NCBI RefSeq assembly: GCF_907165205.1
Contig: NC_058195.1
Coordinates: 25,378,936-25,442,935 of the forward strand
Origin: Coccinella septempunctata
Lineage: Eukaryota > Arthropoda > Insecta > Coleoptera > Coccinellidae
Direction: 5' to 3'
DNA: 64,000 bases
In this document: positions 9,587 to 20,120 of the stretch, in pieces
Layout: every line of letters begins with the position of its first letter
How positions within the stretch are numbered: the first letter of the stretch is position 1
Position numbers and translations under genes: made by a program
Notes under the pieces: generated by a model
What the model was told of the DNA's origin: nothing
What the model saw: the letters and a program-made list of their open reading frames with translations, nothing else
Database searches by the model: none

Positions 9587-10525
9587 CATAGAAATCATAA
9601 TATATACTTACTCTAGAATGCTAATCTGCTAGTCTCTAGTAGTAGAAATGCGGCGAAAAATTAACAGTTGTCGTTAAAGCGAATGCGCGACATTAGTTTA
9701 TTTCAACTCGAACGTTGCCTAGACTTTCCTACCTTTTACTCCTGAAGAGTAAAATATGTGCAATGTCGTTTTAACAAAAACGAATTTGTTTCGCCCTAAT
9801 GTGCGGTCACTGTTGACGTCCGGAATGTAGGCTCGGGATCAGAGATATAGAATCTCTGCTCGGGATGCAGGTCAAGTGTCGCCCTGATAATTGTTGCCAG
9901 ATGTGTTGGGACCGCAGGTCTTCGAGTAGCTGGAGTGGTTTTGAGAAAAACCTTTTTGTGTGCAGGCTTGGAATGCGGAAGCGATATGCGTAATTTTCTT
10001 AGCTGATGGTCGTCTGTCTCGAGCGCTGAGTGTGAATGTGAATGACTTTTGCTTTCCATAGTCGTATTCGGGTTCGGCTTTCTGACAGTCCGAGAATTGT
10101 TCTAGGACTGCGCAAAACTCTTGCGCCCTAGTATTAAATCCTCTGCGCAGTTCTAGAACCATCCTCGGACCGTCCAAAAGCCGAACCCGAATACAGCTTA
10201 GATGTGTTCTTTTTATACCATTTTGGGAACATTTTCTCTGCACTAATGAAATTGTACGACGAAGGAGGAGTGGTTTCCTATGTTTCTCCGTTTTGATTTT
10301 CTCGTCGAATTTGTTGTAGGAATTCGGCATGTGAATTTATTTTCGAGGAAATTATTACATTTCCTACACATGAATTGTCCCCTCTTCATAAGATTCGATC
10401 GACAGAATATTCAGAAAATAAACTAATGATGCGCATTCGTATTAATGACCACTGTCAATTTTTTGCCGCATTTCTTACTACTGGATTAGCATTCTAGAGT
10501 AATAATATATAATATGATTTCTATG
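9587..10525. mobile_element. 939-bp non-autonomous element, P-superfamily-like
   Basis: Long terminal inverted repeats of ~115 bp start CATAGAAATCAT on both ends (9587 onward; reverse complement ending 10525). Both TIRs carry TACTCTAGAATGCTAATC with small differences between arms. The exact 8-bp direct repeat GTAGGGTT flanks the element (9579-9586, 10526-10533). An 8-bp duplication with ends starting CA suggests the P superfamily; hAT also gives 8 bp. Arm divergence indicates an older insertion. A minus-strand 152-codon frame (9872-10330) has no family resemblance I can recognise. Confidence 0.75.
10064..10194. repeat. Long imperfect hairpin inside the 939-bp element
   Basis: GTATTCGGGTTCGGCTT at the left side returns inverted as AAGCCGAACCCGAATAC at the right end. 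The arms continue with mismatches for roughly 50 bp around a short loop. Confidence 0.65.
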
Positions 10526-10533
10526 GTAGGGTT

Positions 10534-11103
10534 AAGGGAAATCAACCCGAGTCAGTGATCGAGGTAGCAGCACCGTACTTTCCGAACACGGGTTAGATGT
10601 TCGGGCATTAAACTTTCTTTAGTTCAATGTGTTCGGGTTAGGTAAACGAACGCAAAGGTTAGGGATCGAATGAACCCGAGTAAGTTTCCGAAAACGTCTG
10701 TAGACTTCAATGATGTTCGATGATTTATCAAAGATTAACCTCCAAACCTACTCTGTAATCTGTGTCCAAACCTCCTCTACGAGGAGCTTCGAAGCATTTT
10801 TGTTGTCTCCTCGTCAAGTAATTTATGTGAAGCTTCTTATGCTAAAATACAGAAATTTCTTCAGGAATAGGAAAAAAACTTAACACTGTTTCCTCGGCCT
10901 CCACATCCAACAACACAACAAGAAAATGGCATAATTATCCACTTCCTGTTTGACTTTCCCATTGAATACTTTCATTACCATTACTGGCATTAATAACGCA
11001 CATTTAACACTGTTGGCTGAGGAATCACTAGGACTAACATCACCATCAAATTAAAAACAAAAATAATGCATTTCAATGTACGTAAAATAATATTCCAAAT
11101 TAA
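10534..11103. other. No gene seen
   Basis: AT-rich DNA with scattered short AACCCGAGT-like repeats. No frame, TIR or RNA gene could be supported. Confidence 0.5.
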
Positions 11104-11230
11104 CCGTCTGTTCCGATATTCCTGAACAGTACTGTCAGTATTTTAGAGACGATGCCTATTGGCCCAGTCGTTCGAGTTCTATTGTTATTCGATTGCGGGC
11201 CAGTAAAACCAGCAATATCGGAACAGGCCC
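11104..11230. mobile_element. Tourist-like MITE (MITE-B), copy 1
   Basis: 127 bp with terminal inverted repeats centred on CTGTTCCGATATT. A second copy lies at 28,009-28,158. Outer ends resemble GGGCCTGTTCC, reminiscent of PIF/Harbinger-derived Tourist MITEs. Flanks here (TAA, TAT) are not an exact duplication, but copy 2 has a clean 3-bp one. Confidence 0.65.
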
Positions 11231-11425
11231 TATGTATTATTTTTGCCTTTACAACACCTCCACGATTTTATTTTGACGTCTATCTGACAGCTGGTTGAAG
11301 TTCCAGTTCTGAAGTTGACAGTTTCAGAATGAGAAGTAGACGTGGCAACGTCGGTACGGGTATGAGCATTTAGCTCCTCGTACCTCCTCTTTGCCAAAGA
11401 GGAACTTTGCATAGATGTATAATAC

Positions 11426-12218
11426 CAAAGAGGAACAAGAGATTTCACTCCTCGAATTTAGTTCCCGAGTCTATGTCGATGGTGGGGCGACCTTCGCAAT
11501 GCTTTGCCTCGGACCAATTTCCCACTTGCCTTTTAGTTGCGAGGGAGCCAATCAGATCGCAGGAATTTCGAATGGCCAATCAGATTGAAGATTCAGTCGA
11601 ACAGAATCAGCTGGTCTCGTGTTTTGATTGTCAAATTGAATGCAAATAATCCTTGGTTAAAAGTGTTTTCGTAATCCAATTTTTTCATTAGAATAAAGAA
11701 TAAGTCATCCATTTATGAATAATATCGATAAATAGGCCACTCTAACCCGCTGTCAGATAGATATCAAAATAGAATTGTGGAGGATTAACAGGTGTTGTGT
11801 ACGTAAATAAAACATATAAACCATATAATTAGGAATATTATTGTAATTTTAGTTAATATACGTACATTGAATTAGCATCAAATTTTTCGAGTGAGGAATT
11901 TCACTTGTAATGACGCTTTCTTTGTCGTCCACAATTTTTGTGAAGTTAGAAGGTTGGAATGGCTTCGATTCGTAAGAGTTTCAATCATTTCCTTCATTAT
12001 TCAACAGACAATCATATTGACAATATCAATGTTTCTAGAGGATAGTTCGTGATAATTTGAAATTCAGAAAATAATAATCTGTTCCGTCTGCTAGGTTATG
12101 TTTGAATATTTCGAATTTGACATTTCTGCTCAAGGTCAAAGTAACACGCAGCGTCATAATCACAGATTACAGTAATCTGTGGTCATAATAGTAGAGTGAA
12201 ATCTCTTGTTCCTCTTTG
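11426..12218. mobile_element. 793-bp inverted-repeat element, 7-bp target duplication
   Basis: 25-bp perfect terminal inverted repeats starting CAAAGAGGAACAAGAG. The direct repeat ATAATAC lies at 11419-11425 and 12219-12225. The size and CA start are compatible with a non-autonomous hAT or P-like element; no transposase frame is visible. An arm of a second inverted repeat (11253-11288 with 11750-11783) crosses its left border, so an older element was probably interrupted or copied here. Confidence 0.65.
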
Positions 12219-12235
12219 ATAATACTAACCATATT

Positions 12236-12423
12236 AAGCTGCATTCACAATCAATTCGCGGGCCGAAGTGCACTTCGGCACGAAATTTACCATTCGCAAT
12301 AATCTTGGAACCATATAGTCAAATGAATCAAAAATGTAACTGATCAAAACATAAGCATCAGCATCATCTATAGCCGGCACGAAATTCCTTGCCGAAGTGA
12401 TAGTTTGCGACTTGCAAGAAATT
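12236..12423. mobile_element. MITE-A copy 1, left half
   Basis: Matches, in reverse complement, the right part of the intact MITE-A at 20,792-21,079. It begins AAGCTGCATTCACAATCAAT and breaks off in GCAAGAAATT, where copia-1 inserted. The other half is at 33,420-33,523. The end carries the 18-bp perfect palindrome GCCGAAGTGCACTTCGGC. Confidence 0.85.
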
Positions 12424-12730
12424 TGTAATGTTCTAAAATAATAACACCTTCGTTCTTCGTATATTTGCTCAGTCACAATAAAATTGATATGTCAATTGAA
12501 CACAGGGAAATTATACTGATAGAAATAGTGGAATATACTAAACAATAGAATATACTATTGACAGCTTAGTAAGTAACTTATCTGTTCTTTGTCACAAACA
12601 GAACTGACCTACCACCATCAACAGTGCGCTAAGTAACCCCTGCGCAAGAGGTGCACAGTTGTCCGATAGCGAGGTTGCCATACTTTTCGTAGCAGGCTGC
12701 CACACTGGGCCAGCACTGCTTACGTTAACA
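12424..12730 (-). repeat. copia-1 3' LTR (uninterrupted)
   Basis: 307 bp, TG...CA. It matches the 5' LTR once the P element and its duplicated CCTACCAC are removed. It carries the single CCTACCAC at 12,608-12,615 and is therefore the empty-site reference for the P insertion. Confidence 0.92.
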
Positions 12731-12739
12731 CCCCCTCCC
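12731..12739 (-). promoter_or_regulatory. copia-1 polypurine tract
   Basis: GGGAGGGGG on the minus strand, directly adjoining the 3' LTR. Polypurine tracts prime plus-strand DNA synthesis in LTR elements. Confidence 0.85.
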
Positions 12740-13046
12740 AAACTGAGAATCGGACATCTGACGACTTAGCCTGAACAGATACAAAATACATTCAGCTTAC
12801 CTGACTTATGTCTTAAACTATACTAGATATACAATATAGATACATAATATACATATACAAGGATTATGGGAATATTACATGTATAAAATTCTCTTATTTT
12901 CAACATAACATTCAACTCTATAGCTGATAAAGTTGATAGAAACTCGGAAAATGAAAGGTGGTATTATGATTTTCGTAGATGTAATTTTTATGAGTTGGCT
13001 GTTGGTATAAGACAAATAGATTGGACGCCACTGTTCCATCATAATA

Positions 13047-13901
13047 ATGTTAACGATGCATTGGAGTTTTTTTTACCGACAGATGTATGGTGTGATAAAT
13101 ACTGTCGTTCCATATTCTTGTAAAACAAAATCGAAATTTCCAGTATGGTTTAACAAGGACATATTTGAATCCATGAAAAGGAAAAAACTGCTGAATAAAT
13201 TAAAACATTTATCAATCAATCATTTACAACTGTACAGGGATGAGAGACGTAATCTCAGAAAACTGATAAAGTCTAGTTACGCAGATTACATAAACAATAT
13301 TGAGAACGGAATGAAAAGGGACAACAAGGCATTCTGGAATTTTACTAAAAATGAAAATCGAAACTGTAGCTCAATATCACAGTTTGAATTGGGTGACCAA
13401 ATGATTCCAGAATCCGAAGCGGCACATAATTTTGGAAAATATTTTGAATCAGTGTTTAAAAGAGAAAAAGCTTATTACGAACCTAAGACTCATGAGCCCA
13501 AATTTTCATTGTCGGAGGTTACAGTGGTGGATTTCTACAACGCGATAAAAGGGTTAAAACCAAAAAAATCAGCGGGAATTGATGGAATTCCTCCATATGT
13601 CATAAAGGGCTGTGCTGAGTGGCTGAAGGAGCCACTGATTTTCATATTCAATTTGTCAATGCAAACGAAAACATTTCCGGTGTTGTGGAAGGAAGTGGTG
13701 GTGACACCTGTACATAAATCAGGCAAGGTCTCAGAAATTCAAAATTATAGGCCCATCTCGGTTCTTTGCGCAGTGGCTAAACTATTTGAGCAAATAATAT
13801 ATGCAAAACTCTCGGCAATGGTGAGAAGCAGTATATGCCAGGAACAGCATGGATTCACACCGGGAAAATCTACCACCACCAATGTTGCAATTTTGTCATG
13901 A
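13047..13901 (+). pseudogene. Non-LTR reverse transcriptase, N-terminal part
   Basis: 284 codons carrying the endonuclease-RT linker (FPVWFNKDI near residue 30) and early RT motifs: KSAGIDGIPPYVIK, then PVHKSGK with NYRPISVL, then QHGFTPGKST. Coding continues upstream in another frame, so the first codons here are out of register. The frame is lost near 13,880 and RT continues in the frame starting at 13,849. Closest in form to the Jockey/CR1-type group; the exact clade is unresolved. Confidence 0.8.
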
Positions 13902-15057
13902 TATCACGGAGATCATGGAAAACGCACAAGCAGATATAGTTTATACTGATTTCAGAAAGGCTTTCGATAATGTGAATCACGACTACCTATTAGACAAAAT
14001 GAGCAAATATGGTGCAGACGCATGCACCCTTGAGTTTTTTGCATCTTACCTGAAAGATAGAACATTCAGAGTAAAGTACGGAGGTGTTTCGTCTGAAAAA
14101 TTTTACGCGAATTCTGGCGTGCCACAAGGATCAAACCTGGGACCACTGTTGTTTCTCATATTCATTAACGACTTGCCACAAGATTTGAGTTACTCCGGAT
14201 GTTTAATGTTTGCAGACGACTTCAAGATCTATCGGAGAATTGATAGTGCACAAGATTGCCTGAATCTTCAATCTGATATTGACCGCGTCTACCAATGGAG
14301 TGTCAAAAATGGATTACCCTTCAATAAGTCGAAATGTGTCGTATTATCCTGCACCAGAAGAAAGGAAATGTTACAGCACCGATACAACATGGATGGAGAA
14401 GAACTAAAAAGAGTAAATAAAGTCAAAGATTTGGGCATAGAGTATAATAACACTCTCTCATTCAAGAGTCACATCGAGACCATATCGGCAAAAGCTTACC
14501 GCAGTTTGGGATTTGTCATGAGACATTGCAGGAATTTTAGAAATCTGGACACTGTGATTCAGATTTATAGTACGGTGGTCAGACCGAAACTTGAATATTG
14601 CTCGACTGTGTGGCACCCTTCACCTATATTGTACAAGTCAACACTAGAAAAGGTCCAAAACAAATTTTTGAGGTTTTTATATTATAAAAAATATAAGACG
14701 TATCCGGATTATAATACGGTGAGATCAGCCCGACTTAGAAGGGAGTTTGGGATACCATCACTGGAGACCAGACGACTTCACGACACAGTGAAGACGTGTT
14801 ATAAGATTTTTAACCATCACTACAGAACACCACACCTGAGAAATCTAATGCATGTAAGAATTCCTCCCCGCACCACTAGACTGAATACCTTCTTCGATAT
14901 GCCCCCAACAGTAGCTTTCAATTACTATTCACCAGTTGTGAAAATGTTAAAGATAACAAACCAAGTCCTCTGTATGTCTGATCTTAGCTTTTACCAACCT
15001 CCTAAGGCATTTTACAACGGCTTGCATTCGTATTTCGAACAAGAATATATTGATTGA
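13849..15057 (+). pseudogene. Non-LTR reverse transcriptase, C-terminal part
   Basis: 402 codons continuing the preceding frame after a frameshift. Motifs: YTDFRKAFDNVNHDYLL, GVPQGSNLGPLLFLIFIND, catalytic FADD in MFADDFKIYRR, then the thumb and C-terminal region (YCSTVWHPSP). The stop at 15,057 is followed by a ~140-bp 3' UTR and the (ATAA)n tail. Two frameshifts plus 5' truncation make this copy inactive. Confidence 0.82.
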
Positions 15058-15352
15058 GTTAAATTTGTAATCTGACTTTTTTTTCCTTAATTTGATTTAG
15101 TTGTAAAATAATAATATAAGGTTTATTTCTTCAATGCTTCGATATATTTTGAGTGTATTCTTTGTGTTTCTCATGTAAAAAAATTTGTAATCTGTTTGAG
15201 AAATAAATAAATAAATAAATAAATAATACTTAATCTAACTGGATAGTCAGGTGAACCTTCAAAATTGGGCAGTCGTTGCTGCTGATCAAAACGAACAGGG
15301 TTTCTCAAAGTGAACCAAACTTTTGCTCTGAATTAATTTGAGTATTTACTTC

Positions 15353-15913
15353 CAGGGACCGAGGACCCTTCTCGTACTCTACTCATAACAGTATTGATAT
15401 GCATATCGTTATCAAACATAATTAATTCATTTAATGTCGTTCACTTATGTGAAACTGACATACTGACACAGTATATGTCCTTTACTGATGTAAAGTAGAC
15501 ATACCAAACAGAATTTATTTATGCCGTTCACTAATGTGAAACTGACATACTGACACAGTATATGTCCTTTACTAATGTAAAGTAGACATACCAAACAGAA
15601 TTTATTTATGCCGTTCACTAATGTGAAACTGACATACTGACACAGTATATGTCCTTTACTAATGTAAAGTAGACATACCAAGAGTACTTACCTGCGGCCA
15701 GGGACCGAAGACCCTTCTCGCAAATAAACTCAATTTTTTTTTTTTAACCATCAGATGAGTGATTCAGACAAACAGTACTAGTATATATGGCCAGGTGTGA
15801 CCAACCTGTATACCATATAGAGCGCATCTCTCATCACCAGGGACCGAAGACCCTTCTAATTCGAGATACTAGTATTCGCCAAAGTCCTATCCCCAGGGAC
15901 CGAAGACCCTTCT
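15353..15913. repeat. Four copies of a 21-bp motif in the copia-1 3' region
   Basis: CCAGGGACCGAAGACCCTTC occurs near 15,353 (one mismatch), 15,698, 15,838 and 15,893, unevenly spaced. On the copia-1 coding strand it reads as a GAAGGGTCTTCGGTCCC-like repeat, with a GGG...CCC core able to form a small hairpin. Function unknown. Confidence 0.7.
15434..15682. repeat. 87-bp tandem repeat, nearly three units
   Basis: Units start near 15,436, 15,523 and 15,610. Each contains GTTCACTWATGTGAAACTG, ACACAGTATATGTCC and TTTACTRATGTAAAGTAGAC, the first and last being small inverted repeats. Copies are nearly identical, so the array is recent. It sits in the copia-1 3' region and creates a spurious 78-codon frame. 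Confidence 0.9.
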
Positions 15914-15977
15914 AATATAACTTTGACAAACACTTAGGCAGACAATAGATTACTGACAGGTGCATGCTTTACTTTAC

Positions 15978-18900
15978 TTAACTGTGCATCAGATAGTTGC
16001 TTGTTACTAGGCGGTCACGTAGACTACGAAACTTTGTTGCAAGCAAAGGTTTCGTTAGTATATCGGCTATCTGATCATTCGTATTGATTTTGATTATATT
16101 AATTTTCTTCTCTCTTACATGTTGACGAATGAGAAGATATTTTCGTTCAATATATTTCAATCTACTTTTACTTGTGCTAGTCAAACAATTTTGTCTAGCG
16201 GCTTCATTGTCTTCATAAACAGATACAGGATAGACAAGAATATTCACAGATTCTTCTAGCAACTGGGCTATAAATAAGACTTCATTAACAGCATGTGTTA
16301 ATGCAATGAATTCCGCTTCTGCTGAACTTTGTGCAATTGTAGCTTGAAGCTTCGAGCACCATACAACTGGATTGCCAAATGCAAAAATCACGAATCCAGT
16401 TGTAGACTTTTGACTTGCTTTATCTCCAGCAAAATCCGCGTCACAATAGCAGGATAGACTGGGTGAGCCTTTAGAGTATTTTAGACCTACATGAGAGGTT
16501 CCTTTTAAATATCTAAATACTCTCTTCACCAGTGTCCAGTGATACTGCTGCGGATTAGACTGAAAACGAGCCAGATAACTTACAGCAAACGAAATATCAG
16601 GTCTAGTAAAAAGACTTAGATATAATAGAGAGCCTATTGCTTTCTTATACAGGAAACTAGCTTCATTAGTACTTTCAGGGGCTTTGTGCTTTCCTTGAGG
16701 TACCAACGGAGTTTCAACAGAATTCGAATTTTCCATTCGAAACTCTTTTAAAACATTCTCCACAAACTGAGTTTGATGAAGAAACAAGTAATTTTCAGAT
16801 TTTGTAATCTCTAAACCAAGAAACTTTGTTGGAAAACCAAACTGTTTGACATCAAAACGAGACTTCAATATGATTACTGTATCTTGAATAAGTTCATAGC
16901 TGTCTCCAGTCACCAATAAATCATCGACATATACTAAAATCAGGATAATATTGTTATTTATCTTTTTCAGATAAAGGCAAGGTTCACGCAGATTAGATTC
17001 AAAGCCACGATCTACTAAAAATTTATCAATGGTATTGTACCAACATTTTGGTGCGATTGCCAGCCCATAGAGTGCTTTGCGCAACTTGCAGACAAGTTTC
17101 TTTCTATCTAGGTTTATACCTTCTGGAATAGTTACATACTTTAATCTATCAATATCTCCATACAGGAAGGCTGTTTTTACATCAAGTTGCTCCATGTGCC
17201 AATTTTTAGTAACTGATAATGCAAAGAGCAATTTTACAACCGTCAGGGCAGGTGTGGGAGACGCCGTTTCTTCAGGAGTGTAATTCTCATTGTCTCTACA
17301 ACCTACAACAACTAGACGAGCTTTATAACTTCCGTCATCTTTTATATTAAACACCCATTTTAATGGGACGACTTTCATATTAGAATCCCTTTCTACGATT
17401 TCCCATACTGAGTGTTGTTTCATTGAGGAAAGTTCGGACTGAATTGCTGTTATCCATTTACTGCTATTGGAGCAAGTAATGGCTTCATGATAACTTTGAG
17501 GCGTGTTACTTGTATTATAAATTGTATCATCATAGACAAAGCCGAATGGATTCAAAATACATGTGTTGACATTGATTTCCGGTGCAGTAAGTTGTTCATC
17601 GCACTGACTACTGCTCATCTGAGAAATTTCTTCTATTTCGATTTCATTTGACCTTTGACTATCGACACTCTGAGAAATTTCTTCAATCTCTATATCATTT
17701 GTTCTTTGACTATTATCAACATAAGAAATTTCTACTATTTCTATTTCATTTGTATGTTGACTATTATCTTGCTGTGAAGCAGCATCACTTTCAGAAAACA
17801 TTTGAGAATCACCAACATTATTCACAATTGTTTCTAACCTACTTTCTGATATGATTTCTAATTCTTCACTAACAACAGATAATTTTGATTTGCAAGATTT
17901 ATAATTCAAATTTTCATTAAACAACACATTGCAGGAGGTGATAGTTTTCTTTGTTACAGGATCATAAAGTAAATAGCCTGTATCAGTGTAACCTACTAAA
18001 TACATTGTACTTGAACGTGGATGTAACTTTTTGCCCTTGGGTATATTTTCGATCTTGACTTCCGCTTGTGAGCCGAAAATTTTTACATTTTGGAGATTTG
18101 CTTGCTTTCCAAAAAGCTTTTCATACGGGGTTAAGAAATCTATTGAATAATGAGGTGTGCGATTATACAGATAACATGCCGTTGAAAATGCAAAGCCCCA
18201 GAATGTTACTGGAAAACCTGCATCAAAGAGCAATGCCCGAGCCCTCTCTTGTATGGTTCTATTGAATCTCTCAGCTGTTCCATTATGTTCATGTTGGTAT
18301 GGTTCAGCTAATTGTACCTCCAATCCAAATTTGTGCAAAACTGATTGACAAGCTGTACTAGTGAACTCTGTGCCATTATCACATCTTATTTTACTAAATT
18401 GGCCCGTTCCAGGAAAAATCGATTGTAAGAACTGTAAACCTGAATTAAGAGATTTGTAGGTTTCTGACTTTTGTTTCAAAAGAAAAATTTGTGAATACCG
18501 AGAGTAATCATCAATGAGGATCAAGATATAGTTTTTCTTAGTGAACTGTGTAGGAGGTTTAACATTTAATAAATCAGCATGTAGAATTTGACAAGGTCTG
18601 TTTGCACGCTCCCTTTCTTTCAAGCAGGGTTTTCTGTTCATTTTTGCTTTAGAACATATAGAGCAACTGGCAGTGGTCAAATTGTATGTGAGTTCATTCA
18701 CTCCTTGAACTACATTTGGAAGTTTACCAAGATAAGATGATGATATATGTCCCATTCTACGATGCCAAACTGAGCCTTCTTGAGCTAATTTCTGTAATTG
18801 ATTACGAGTAAGCTTTTTTCTTAACTTACGGGTTTTTTGACGCTTATTTTCAAGAACTGGTTTGAGTTTAGTATACTTTATTTTACAAAGAGTATGTGAC

Positions 18901-20120
18901 GATTTATCAGTAATAACTGGACTGGTTGTGCAAGGTATATCACTGACTGGAATGGATTGTTGACGATTTTCTGTAGAAATCTGAACAGCCAATCTGTATA
19001 CTCCATCAGACACATACAGAAGAGTGAGTTTACGTCTCAACTTTCTAGACAAGATAAATCCATTATTAGAATTCATAACAACACTCGTTTTGAATTGAGA
19101 ATTGAATGTTCGAACACTGAGAATATTTTCTCCCAGTCCAGGCACATATTGAACGTGAGATAACTGTAAAATGTGTGAACATTTTCCAAACTGTACAAGT
19201 ATTGGTAGAGTTCCCTCTCCCAAGGCAAAAATTTTCTCCGTTTTCGAAGCAAGTTCAACAGATATAGGCTTATGGTAAGCCTCATAATCAAATAGTATAT
19301 TTTGAGCATTCACAACATGGTGAGATGCCCCTGAATCAACAAGGAAAGTCATTGTAATAACAAACTTGTTTGAATCAAACTGAAACTTACTTGATTTCAA
19401 GGTTTGTAGTTTCTTACAGTCTTTCTTATCATGGCCTTTTCTGTGACAGAAGAAACAAAAACGACCATCATTTTTGCATTCTGCAGCTTTATGAAATAGA
19501 AGCCCACATTTAGTACATCTACTAGATCTCTTTTCTTCAGGTGTCATCTTTTTCATTTTCTCTACCTGCTCATTTGTGTAAGGAAAAATGCTTTTATTTT
19601 TTGGGAATATTTTTGTGGAAGATGCTGAGAACCTTTCCTTTTTCTTAGGTGGTTCACCAGTATTTCTTTCCATTTCGTTTCCTGTACAAAAATCACAAAA
19701 ATTAGAACTGCTTTTGCCACATTGTGAACAAAAGACTGAAACAAATGAATCATTAGAGTCATTCTCTAGAGGAGAATCCAAACAAATTGAGCATATAGTG
19801 ATAATATCACTACATTCAGACCTATAACTGGAATCATAATCAGCTGTGCAATCAGAACAAACATTATAACTTATATCGTCATAAATATACTTACTATTTT
19901 CCATTTCTAAAGAGTAACTACTACTTGCAACGTCTAGAAATGCGTTTCTTACAAATTCATAAGGCCTTGTTTCCTCTGGTAAAGTGGCTATTGTTGTGTA
20001 AAATCCCATAAATGGACGTACATGACGTACCTTATGGAGAAAATATGCAACAATAATCTTTTGATCCAGAGGTACACCAAGCTCCCGAAATTGTTGAACT
20101 GCATCTTCAAATTTCGTCAC
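15978..20120 (-). CDS. copia-1 gag-pol polyprotein, main frame
   Basis: 1,380 codons. In order: the end of Gag; an unusual set of CxxC pairs at residues 88-145; two CCHC knuckles (C202-C215 and C222-C235); protease DSGAS at 262-266; integrase with WHRRMGHIS zinc-binding start, HADLL, DNGTEF and NGTAERFNRTIQE; a linker with three ~19-residue tandem repeats around EIEIEEISQ; RT with QLDVKTAFLYG and YVDD at 1064-1067; and RNase H with YCDADFAGD and SSAEAEFIA. This integrase-before-RT order defines Ty1/copia. The frame begins after a one-base frameshift that separates it from the upstream gag segment; otherwise no stops interrupt it. Confidence 0.92.
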   Translation of the reverse strand: MTKFEDAVQQFRELGVPLDQKIIVAYFLHKVRHVRPFMGFYTTIATLPEETRPYEFVRNAFLDVASSSYSLEMENSKYIYDDISYNVCSDCTADYDSSYRSECSDIITICSICLDSPLENDSNDSFVSVFCSQCGKSSSNFCDFCTGNEMERNTGEPPKKKERFSASSTKIFPKNKSIFPYTNEQVEKMKKMTPEEKRSSRCTKCGLLFHKAAECKNDGRFCFFCHRKGHDKKDCKKLQTLKSSKFQFDSNKFVITMTFLVDSGASHHVVNAQNILFDYEAYHKPISVELASKTEKIFALGEGTLPILVQFGKCSHILQLSHVQYVPGLGENILSVRTFNSQFKTSVVMNSNNGFILSRKLRRKLTLLYVSDGVYRLAVQISTENRQQSIPVSDIPCTTSPVITDKSSHTLCKIKYTKLKPVLENKRQKTRKLRKKLTRNQLQKLAQEGSVWHRRMGHISSSYLGKLPNVVQGVNELTYNLTTASCSICSKAKMNRKPCLKERERANRPCQILHADLLNVKPPTQFTKKNYILILIDDYSRYSQIFLLKQKSETYKSLNSGLQFLQSIFPGTGQFSKIRCDNGTEFTSTACQSVLHKFGLEVQLAEPYQHEHNGTAERFNRTIQERARALLFDAGFPVTFWGFAFSTACYLYNRTPHYSIDFLTPYEKLFGKQANLQNVKIFGSQAEVKIENIPKGKKLHPRSSTMYLVGYTDTGYLLYDPVTKKTITSCNVLFNENLNYKSCKSKLSVVSEELEIISESRLETIVNNVGDSQMFSESDAASQQDNSQHTNEIEIVEISYVDNSQRTNDIEIEEISQSVDSQRSNEIEIEEISQMSSSQCDEQLTAPEINVNTCILNPFGFVYDDTIYNTSNTPQSYHEAITCSNSSKWITAIQSELSSMKQHSVWEIVERDSNMKVVPLKWVFNIKDDGSYKARLVVVGCRDNENYTPEETASPTPALTVVKLLFALSVTKNWHMEQLDVKTAFLYGDIDRLKYVTIPEGINLDRKKLVCKLRKALYGLAIAPKCWYNTIDKFLVDRGFESNLREPCLYLKKINNNIILILVYVDDLLVTGDSYELIQDTVIILKSRFDVKQFGFPTKFLGLEITKSENYLFLHQTQFVENVLKEFRMENSNSVETPLVPQGKHKAPESTNEASFLYKKAIGSLLYLSLFTRPDISFAVSYLARFQSNPQQYHWTLVKRVFRYLKGTSHVGLKYSKGSPSLSCYCDADFAGDKASQKSTTGFVIFAFGNPVVWCSKLQATIAQSSAEAEFIALTHAVNEVLFIAQLLEESVNILVYPVSVYEDNEAARQNCLTSTSKSRLKYIERKYLLIRQHVREKKINIIKINTNDQIADILTKPLLATKFRSLRDRLVTSNYLMHS

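Larger units (their letters stand above)
12890..15225 (+). mobile_element. 5'-truncated APE-type non-LTR element in the copia-1 3' region
   Basis: Coding homology starts near 12,890 in another frame and shifts at the T-run near 13,065. The two RT frames follow, and the copy ends in an (ATAA)n tail at ~15,195-15,225. The endonuclease domain is missing. It lies opposite to copia-1, between the end of pol and the polypurine tract, so it inserted into copia-1. I could not identify its target duplication or fix its 5' end. Confidence 0.75.

Noticed and set aside
12424..12730. First read as a MITE or solo repeat shared with 28.5 kb
   Set aside because: Adjacent primer-binding site, polypurine tract, TG...CA ends and AAATT duplication show the two copies are the LTRs of copia-1.
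15434..15682. Three regular repeats resembling a CRISPR array
   Set aside because: The 87-bp units are tandem with no unique spacers, and the DNA is animal with no cas genes.
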